The notes under the pieces are model-generated. The model was given only the letters and a program-made list of their open reading frames with translations, had not been told where the DNA came from and did not search any database. Of a stretch of 64,000 nt of DNA, positions 58,701-64,000 are shown piece after piece. Every line of letters starts with the position of its first letter. Positions within the stretch are counted from its first letter, which is position 1. The stretch covers positions 62,001-126,000 of the forward strand of contig NC_007643.1 of the NCBI RefSeq assembly GCF_000013085.1. The letters are read 5' to 3'. The stretch is from Rhodospirillum rubrum ATCC 11170. Lineage in GTDB: Bacteria > Pseudomonadota > Alphaproteobacteria > Rhodospirillales > Rhodospirillaceae. The position numbers and the translations under genes are program-made.

Positions 58701-61022
58701 CTGTCGGTTGCGCTCGAGGCGCCGCAAACCGTGTTGCCGCGCCAGCGTCTGGAGGTGCCGGTTCAGGTGGCGGGCGGCCAGGGTCCGGTGTTCCTGACCC
58801 TGGCCGCCGTCGATGAGGGCATCTTGCAACTGACCGATTTCCAAAGCCCTGATCCGGTCGCTTATTATTATGGCAAGCGCAGCCTGGGGCTGGCCTACCG
58901 GGATGCTTATGGCCGGTTGCTTGAAGGCACCAACGCCCGCCCGGGCCGTTTGCGCGAAGGCGGCGACGCCTCGGGGCGTCACCTGATGGGGCTGCCGCGC
59001 AGTTCGGTTGAAACCGTCTCCCTGTTCTCGGGGATCGTCGCCGTCGGCAAGGATGGGCGGGCGCTGGTGCCCGTCGATATCCCCGATTTCACCGGCCGGC
59101 TGCGGCTGATGGCCGTGGCCTTTTCCGGCGCCGGCGTCGGTCACGGCGAAGCGGCGGTAACGGTGCGCGATCCGATGGTGGCGATGGCGACGCTGCCGCG
59201 CTTCCTGGCGCCGGGCGATCGCTCCTTCCTTAGCGTCTCGCTTGATAACATCGATGGCCCGGCCGGCGTCTGGACGCTTGCCGCCGTGGGCGAGGGCGCC
59301 TTGAGCGTGCCCGAGGGGCCGCGCGCCGTCGATCTGGCCAAGGGCGGCCGCGATCTGGTGCGTCTGGCCGTGGAGGGGCTCAACCCGGGCCCGGGCACCT
59401 TGCGGCTGGCGATCACCGCGCCGACCGGCGAGCGCCGGGAAAAGACCTGGAGCTTCGACGTGCGCCCCGGCGCGCCCCGGATGACGCTGGCCCATCGCCT
59501 CGATCTCGGCGGTCACGGCCGCGCCCGTCTGGACGGCGGCCTGCTTGAGGGCTTTTTCCGCCAGGGCGTCGAAGGGACTTTGACCCTGTCGTCGGTGCCC
59601 AACCTCGATCCGATCGGCAATGCCTCGGCCCTGCGGGCTTATCCCTATGGCTGCCTGGAACAGACCGTCAGCCGGGCCTGGGTGGCGCTTTATGGCCATG
59701 ACCTGGATACCCCGGCGCTGTGGAAGGGCTGGAGCGGCAAGGACGTGCTGGCGACCGAGATCGCCCGGGTGATCGCCCTCCAGCGCCCCGATGGCGGCTT
59801 CGCCCTGTGGTCCTCGTCGGGGGGGCTTGATCCCTGGCTGTCGGCCTATGCCCTGGAATTCCTGCTGCGCGCCCGCGAGGAAAAGGCCGCCGTGCCCGAT
59901 TTCGTCGTGGAACGCGGTTTGGCCTATCTCGATGACGCCATCGCTGATGGCGATTTCTCCGATGCCGGCCTGCCGGCGGCGGCCTATGCCCATTACGTTC
60001 TGGCCCGCGCCGGGGCGATGGACCTGGGGCGCTTGCGCTATTTCGCCGATACCTATCTGGCGCGGATGCCCACGCCCTTGGCTCGGGTGCAAACCGCCGC
60101 CGCCCTGTCGCTGCTGGGCGACGGACCGCGCGCCGTCGCCGCCCTGAAACAGGGGCTGGGCGACCGGGCGCGGTTGGTCAGCGATCGCGACGATTGGGAT
60201 TATGGCTCGGCCCTGCGCGACCGCGCCGCTACCCTGGCGCTCGGCATCGAGACCGGCCTGCTCGGCGATGATGCCCTGGCGACGGCCGATACCCTGGCCG
60301 ACACCCTGGCCCGCACCCCCCATCCGTCGACCCAGGAACGCGGCTGGCTGGTGCTCGCCGCCCGCGCCCTGGCCCGCCAGCAGGGATCGGTCGCCGCGAC
60401 GGTGGACGGTGTGGGCGTCGATAGCGGCCGCACCACGGTGACCCTGCCCCTGAGCATCCAAGACCTGGGCGAAGGGGTGGATATCGTCAATGGCGGCGAC
60501 CGGGCGCTGCGCGTCGTCGCCTCGCTTGACGGCCAGCCCGAGGCGCCGCCGCCGGCGGCCAGCGAGGGGTTGACCATCGACCGTCGCTTCCTGACCCTGG
60601 CCGGCGAGGCGGTGGATCCGACCAAGGTGCGCCAGAACGATCTGCTGGTGGCGCTGATCACCGGCTCGGCCACCGATCCCAAGGTCATCGCCCGTGAAAG
60701 GGGCAATCGCCTGCTGGTGGTCGATCTGCTGCCCGCCGGGGTCGAGATCGAAAACCCGCGGATCGGCGCCGGGGCGCCGGGGAGCGAGGGGCTGTCCTGG
60801 CTGCCGGAGCTGACGGACACCACCCACGTCGAAGCCCGCGACGATCGCTATGTCGCCTCCGTCGATATCGACGCCAAGACGCCGACGTTCACCCTGGCCT
60901 ATGTGGTGCGCGCCGTCAGCCCGGGAAGCTTCGTTGTTCCCGGCGCCGCCGTCGAGGATATGGATCGCCCGGCCTTGCGGGCTAATCAGGGGGCGGGGCG
61001 GCTGTCGATCGCCGCCCGCTGA
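55701..61022 (+). CDS. Bacterial alpha-2-macroglobulin (thioester-containing)
   Basis: A 1773-residue envelope protein that traps attacking proteases. The N-terminus has a long hydrophobic signal (LFGLIALVLALPLVARA, end near residue 53). No lipobox Cys is visible, unlike many YfhM proteins. Macroglobulin-type domains follow (SERGIYRPGETVHLAGLLR, a strong marker). The reactive thioester motif YPYGCLEQ lies near residues 1314-1321, so the trap should be covalent. A helical thioester domain and the C-terminal VVDLLPAGVEIENPR part complete the molecule. The ATG at 55701 has GGGAG 6 nt upstream. pbpC follows after 8 bp, the classical partner arrangement. Confidence 0.95.
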   Translation: MITSGAPIVLARSPLGLSLRAFGALPGRARRLGIATLFGLIALVLALPLVARAADPVASDAATAQALADLGREAEGLKANVLYVVENDGQRAQAKAAEARGKAERGEWDGAVDAWEQALRAGLKQADRWLILADFYDKAEGAEPRAVAAAFLAIAEAAGGEARALAQTRTAELLMAAERDDVALALFRRAQASHPTPRAANGIAALGGTGLAIRRTLVEADRDLPRLCLDLTAAPAAIDLAPYVKIEPAVPVAVSATGKRLCIDGLPHGQTVGVTLREGLPTLTGATLARSLTLEARIANRAPRVAFAGNAYILPARGARDVAVRTVNVDQLWLTLLRVNDRGLAGLLRDHDLNSMVSGGDLRDIAEDSGEKIWEGKLDIDAALNRETATAIPLATILPDPRPGLYLLAAEDRLRGSTPWWNQPSQWLLVTDIGLQSAVGLDGLSVFARSLSSGRALVGASVTLVARNNAEVASAVTDRNGMVRFQPAQLSGRDGKTPTWVMVYGPAGDFAYLDVTGPAFDLSDRGVGGREAPGPLDAFLYTERGIYRPGETVHLAGLLRDSGARGLSGLPLTVKILRPDGVQVDRQVLSDQGVGAYGADIPLLKEARSGRWEITAHVDPAAPPIGRVSFVVEDFVPQTMEVTLKTTATALDLTTGEPSAATASVAVQADYFYGAPVASQPVTSEVVLSADPEPFAAFKGFTFGLAQEEVEPRRFDLEPTLTNAKGAATLAVALDGAPDTSHPLRALVRTSVIDAGGRGAARTLVLPVRHQPMAVGIKARFEGDSLAEGATPAFDLAAVNPAGAPVGQRPLDWVLYEEVSRYTWYENGGAWNYRRTVSDEVRASGRVMTAANGLAEVAVPVGFGAFRLEVSDGGGSLAASSQRFRAGWWVAGSDSRDTPDTLKVTREAEAYRPGERARLRLEAPFAGHALVSVVTDRLLDVLDVPLPEGGLTVELPVTEAWGVGAYVVVTAFRPGENAGLRGPGRAMGVAWVPVDMTRRTLSVALEAPQTVLPRQRLEVPVQVAGGQGPVFLTLAAVDEGILQLTDFQSPDPVAYYYGKRSLGLAYRDAYGRLLEGTNARPGRLREGGDASGRHLMGLPRSSVETVSLFSGIVAVGKDGRALVPVDIPDFTGRLRLMAVAFSGAGVGHGEAAVTVRDPMVAMATLPRFLAPGDRSFLSVSLDNIDGPAGVWTLAAVGEGALSVPEGPRAVDLAKGGRDLVRLAVEGLNPGPGTLRLAITAPTGERREKTWSFDVRPGAPRMTLAHRLDLGGHGRARLDGGLLEGFFRQGVEGTLTLSSVPNLDPIGNASALRAYPYGCLEQTVSRAWVALYGHDLDTPALWKGWSGKDVLATEIARVIALQRPDGGFALWSSSGGLDPWLSAYALEFLLRAREEKAAVPDFVVERGLAYLDDAIADGDFSDAGLPAAAYAHYVLARAGAMDLGRLRYFADTYLARMPTPLARVQTAAALSLLGDGPRAVAALKQGLGDRARLVSDRDDWDYGSALRDRAATLALGIETGLLGDDALATADTLADTLARTPHPSTQERGWLVLAARALARQQGSVAATVDGVGVDSGRTTVTLPLSIQDLGEGVDIVNGGDRALRVVASLDGQPEAPPPAASEGLTIDRRFLTLAGEAVDPTKVRQNDLLVALITGSATDPKVIARERGNRLLVVDLLPAGVEIENPRIGAGAPGSEGLSWLPELTDTTHVEARDDRYVASVDIDAKTPTFTLAYVVRAVSPGSFVVPGAAVEDMDRPALRANQGAGRLSIAAR

Positions 61023-61030
61023 CCGCGCCG

Positions 61031-63151
61031 ATGACACCGCCGGGACGGCGCGGGATCGGGCGATGGCTTCGCCGCCTCGCCCTGGGGGGCCTGGGGCTGG
61101 CGCTGCTTGTCGGCGCCGGCGACCACCTGTTGCCGCCCGATCTTGGCCGCCTGACCCCGTCAACCCGGGTGATGGCGGCCAATGGCGCCGTGCTGCGCGC
61201 CTTTCTGACCGCCGAGGGGGCTTGGCGGCTGCCCGGCGACCCGGCGGCGGTCGATCCCTTCTATCTGGCCTTGCTCCAGGCCTTTGAGGACCGGCGCTTC
61301 GCCTCTCATCCCGGCGTCGATCCCTTGGCCGTCGCGCGGGCGCTTGGGCAATGGCTGGCCAATGGCAAGGTGATCTCCGGCGCGTCGACCCTGACCATGC
61401 AGACCGTGCGGCTGCTTGATCCGCGTCCCGAGCGGACCATCGCCGCCAAACTGGTTGAAATGGTCCGGGCGGTGCAGCTTGAAGCCCATCTCGGCAAGAC
61501 CGGCGTGCTGGGCGCCTATCTGACCCTGGCCCCCTTTGGCGGCAATCTGGAAGGGGTGCGCGCCGGATCGCTGGCGTGGCTGGGCAAGGATCCCCGCCGT
61601 CTGACCCCGGGCGAGGCGGCCTTGCTGGTCGCCCTGCCCCAGGCGCCCGAGGCCCTGCGCCCCGACCGCCATCCCGCCGCCGCGCGGGCGGCGCGCGACA
61701 AGGTGCTGGAGCGGGCGGTGCGCGATGGGCTGCTCGACCCGGCCCAGGCGCGCGAGGCCAAGGCCGAGCCGGTGCCGACGACGCGCCGGCCAATGCCGTT
61801 TTCCGCCCCCCATCTGACCGAACGTCTGGCCGCCGGGGCGCCGGCGGGCGCGCCGATCGCCACGACGATCGACGAGGGGCTGCAAAACCGGCTGGAGCGG
61901 TTGGCGCGGCGGGTGGCCGTGCCTTTGGGCCCCGGGCAATCGCTGGCCCTGCTGGCCGCCGAATCGGCCAGCGGCCGGATCCTGGCCAGCGTCGGCTCGC
62001 CCGATTACCTTGATCCGGAGCGGGTGGGGGCGATCGACATGACGCGGGCGGTGCGCTCGCCGGGATCGGCGCTCAAGCCGTTGCTTTACGGCATGGCCTT
62101 CGAGCGCCATATCGTCCATCCCGAGACGCTGATGATCGACCGGCCGACGCGCTTTGGCGCTTATACCCCGGCCAATTTCGGCGATGCCCATTGGGGGGAG
62201 GTCAGCGTGCGCGAGGCCCTGGCCCAATCGCTCAATGTGCCGGCGGTCATGCTGCTTGATCGCCTGGGACCGCTGGCCTTCGCCACCCGCTTGCAAAGCG
62301 CCGGCATCGCCCTGCGCCTGCCCAAAGGCGTCGAGCGGCCGGGATTGCCCTTGGCCCTGGGCGGCCTGGGGGTGAGGCTTGAAGATCTGGTGGGCCTGTT
62401 CGCCGCGATCGATGCCGGGGGCGCGGCGCCCCCCTTGCGCGCCCTTGCCGGTGCGCCCTTGCCGGCGCGCCGGGTGCTTGAGCCGGCGGCGGCTTGGCAG
62501 GTCGCCGATATCCTGGCGGGCAGTCCGCCGCCCCCGGGGATGATCCTGGCCGATCTGCGCCAGGGCGGTCGGACCGTGGCCTTCAAGACCGGCACCTCCT
62601 ATGGCTTCCGCGACGCCTGGGCGGTGGGGTTTGATGGCAAGGTGACGATCGGCGTTTGGGTTGGCCGCCCCGATGGCACGCCAAGCCCCGGCGCCTTTGG
62701 CCGGGCCACCGCCGCACCCTTGCTGTTCCAGGCCTTTGAAGCGCTTGAAGGTCGGCCGCCGCCGCCGCGGTCCCGGCCCGACGGCGTGTTTATCGGCGCC
62801 AATGGCGATCTGCCGCCGCCGCTGCGCCGCTTGGACGGCGAGCCGCCGCGCGCCGGTCGGCGGCTGGCCGTCGACCGCGACGCCCTGACCATCGCCTTTC
62901 CCCCCGATGGCTCGGTCCTTGATCCGGCGTCCCTGGTCGATGGTCTGGCCCTGTCGGCGCGCGGCGGGCAAAGGCCGCTGACTTGGCTGGTCGATGGCCG
63001 GCCCCTGGTCAGCCCGGCCTTCGCCCGAACCGCCCGCTGGATGCCGCCAAGCCTTCCCCGGGGCGGCGCCCTGGCGGTCAGGGTGAGCGTGGTTGACGCC
63101 GGCGGCCAGGGGGACACGGCCCAGGTGTGGATCGGCCAATCCCCGCCGTAA
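61031..63151 (+). CDS. pbpC: Penicillin-binding protein 1C
   Basis: A 706-residue bifunctional class A PBP. It has an N-terminal membrane anchor (about residues 12-30) and a glycosyltransferase GT51 domain with FEDRRFASHPGVDPLA and GASTLTMQTVRLL. The transpeptidase domain has the SxxK Ser in SPGSALKP (about residue 345), SLN in AQSLNVPAV and KTGTS. A C-terminal PBP1C domain (FPPDGSVLDP...) completes it. It polymerises and may cross-link peptidoglycan in the periplasm. It is co-transcribed with the alpha-2-macroglobulin, thought to guard the cell when the wall is breached. The ATG at 61031 has no strong ribosome-binding site, consistent with coupling to the upstream gene. Confidence 0.96.
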   Translation: MTPPGRRGIGRWLRRLALGGLGLALLVGAGDHLLPPDLGRLTPSTRVMAANGAVLRAFLTAEGAWRLPGDPAAVDPFYLALLQAFEDRRFASHPGVDPLAVARALGQWLANGKVISGASTLTMQTVRLLDPRPERTIAAKLVEMVRAVQLEAHLGKTGVLGAYLTLAPFGGNLEGVRAGSLAWLGKDPRRLTPGEAALLVALPQAPEALRPDRHPAAARAARDKVLERAVRDGLLDPAQAREAKAEPVPTTRRPMPFSAPHLTERLAAGAPAGAPIATTIDEGLQNRLERLARRVAVPLGPGQSLALLAAESASGRILASVGSPDYLDPERVGAIDMTRAVRSPGSALKPLLYGMAFERHIVHPETLMIDRPTRFGAYTPANFGDAHWGEVSVREALAQSLNVPAVMLLDRLGPLAFATRLQSAGIALRLPKGVERPGLPLALGGLGVRLEDLVGLFAAIDAGGAAPPLRALAGAPLPARRVLEPAAAWQVADILAGSPPPPGMILADLRQGGRTVAFKTGTSYGFRDAWAVGFDGKVTIGVWVGRPDGTPSPGAFGRATAAPLLFQAFEALEGRPPPPRSRPDGVFIGANGDLPPPLRRLDGEPPRAGRRLAVDRDALTIAFPPDGSVLDPASLVDGLALSARGGQRPLTWLVDGRPLVSPAFARTARWMPPSLPRGGALAVRVSVVDAGGQGDTAQVWIGQSPP

Positions 63152-63245
63152 CGGACCGTTAAACCCTTTTCGGTATAGGAATGAGCGTGGGGAGACGTTC
63201 CCCAGGCTCTTCCTGGCCTTCCGTTTTCCCTGGATCCGGGCTTTG

Positions 63246-64000
63246 ATGCGCAGCTTCGTCCTTTCGCTCTGCCTTGCTCTTGGCGCTTTCGCCCCGCTTT
63301 CCTTGGCGGCGGAGGGGGCCTTGTCCGAGGCGATCGAGTCGCCGACCCCGGGGGCCGGGCTGGAGGGCGCCGAGGTTCTGGGCGATCTGGCACCGGCCGA
63401 AGGGGCGTTCTTGGCCGAAGAGGCGCCGCGGGTCGCCGTGGCCGGCGGGTCGGCCGCCCGTCTGGTCGAAGAGGGCTATCGCGCCCTGGCGGAGGGCCGC
63501 ACGGCCGAGGCCCTTGCCGCCTATCGCGCCGCCACCCGGGCGGCGCCGGCCTTGGCCGAAGCCCATCTTGGCCTGGGGGCCAGCCTTCAGGCCCTGGGTC
63601 GGCCAACCGAGGCGGCCGGCGCCTATGAGCGGGCCCTGGCCCTGCGGCCGGGCGATGCCCTTGCCCGGGCCCGGCTGGTCGCCGTTTTGGGCGATCTGGC
63701 GCCCGGGATCGCCCTGGAGCGCCTGGGCCGTCTTGCCGTCGCCTATCCCGATGACGCCGAAATCACCGGCCGAATCGGTTTACAGTTAATGCGCCAGGGG
63801 CGTCCCTTGGCCGCGCTTGGCGCTTTTGAACAGGCTGCTGCCCTGGCGCCGGGCGATCCGGTGCGTCAGGTCAATCTGGCGGTGGCCGCCGACAGGGCGG
63901 GGCAGGCGGCGCGCGCCCTTGCCGCCTATCGCAAGGCGGTGACGCTGCTGCGCGCCGGGGGCGAGACCGCCGGAGTCGATCTCGCGGCGCTGTCGCGGCG
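63246..64000 (+). CDS. Secreted tetratricopeptide-repeat protein (3' end outside window)
   Basis: At least 251 residues. A signal peptide (FVLSLCLALGAFAPLSLAAEG) is followed by a linker and TPR helices from about residue 70, with the W/LG-Y-A-P pattern: EEGYRALAEGRTAEALAAYRAATRAAP, AEAHLGLGASLQALGRPTEAAGAYERALALRP, ALGAFEQAAALAPGDP. It probably is a periplasmic scaffold. The frame is open to the last base. The ATG lies 94 bp after pbpC with no good ribosome-binding site, so the start is tentative. Confidence 0.82.
   Translation, partial: MRSFVLSLCLALGAFAPLSLAAEGALSEAIESPTPGAGLEGAEVLGDLAPAEGAFLAEEAPRVAVAGGSAARLVEEGYRALAEGRTAEALAAYRAATRAAPALAEAHLGLGASLQALGRPTEAAGAYERALALRPGDALARARLVAVLGDLAPGIALERLGRLAVAYPDDAEITGRIGLQLMRQGRPLAALGAFEQAAALAPGDPVRQVNLAVAADRAGQAARALAAYRKAVTLLRAGGETAGVDLAALSR

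Overview
The window looks like a piece of chromosome from a GC-rich alphaproteobacterium of the Rhodospirillales, most like Rhodospirillum. The evidence is a hopanoid (hpn/shc) locus of alphaproteobacterial type, an Suv3-like helicase / S4 protein / FdxA / CarD run, GTG starts, many 4-bp stop/start overlaps and very GC-rich codon use. The species call is inference. No prophage, insertion sequence, rRNA operon or CRISPR array was seen.

Layout. 1-13.9 kb is the hopanoid locus. It holds hpnN and hpnA (minus), ispH and hpnH (plus), and a minus-strand run hpnC, hpnB-hpnD fusion, hpnE, shc, hpnG. Together these make isoprenoid precursor (IspH), squalene (HpnC/D/E), hopene (Shc) and the side chain (HpnH, HpnG), and export the product (HpnN). 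14-20.3 kb holds a soluble PAS histidine kinase, a DUF123 nuclease-like protein, an ABC ATPase coupled to a lipoprotein hydrolase, a CHCC zinc-finger protein and an EamA transporter. 20.6-29.7 kb is a stress and housekeeping stretch: an unknown 87-residue protein, htpG, hpf, the helicase, an S4 protein, a TerB-like protein, fdxA and carD.

29.7-35.1 kb is the most unusual part. Three tandem paralogues join a minimal chemoreceptor hairpin tip at the N-terminus to a Cache-like sensor at the C-terminus, with no membrane segments. Between them lie the remnant of a fourth copy, a decayed copy of the adjacent secreted nuclease-like gene, and a duplicated non-coding block. This is a locus expanding and decaying by segmental duplication.

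35.2-43.5 kb contains a proline iminopeptidase, a PleD-like diguanylate cyclase, a DUF188 protein, a flavoprotein, a quinone-oxidoreductase-like dehydrogenase, recQ and a VapBC-type toxin-antitoxin pair. 43.5-48.1 kb is a complete sugar ABC importer operon preceded by three hairpins. 48.1-51 kb has an HlyD-like protein, arfB and a Cys/Met-metabolism PLP enzyme. 51-54.9 kb is a four-gene operon of diguanylate cyclase, HATPase kinase, STAS protein and HAMP-SpoIIE phosphatase. Its composition matches the Pseudomonas SiaABCD partner-switching system, so it probably controls c-di-GMP synthesis. 55-64 kb has slyX, tRNA-Arg(CCU), a bacterial alpha-2-macroglobulin with its partner pbpC, and a TPR protein that runs off the end.

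Two dispersed intergenic repeat families were found by eye. One is an element of about 110 bp with three copies, sharing a 21-nt core and ending in a hairpin. The other is a hairpin family with a GCGGAAAA/TTTTCCGC-type stem. A 38-bp tandem hairpin repeat sits at the 3' end of hpnN.
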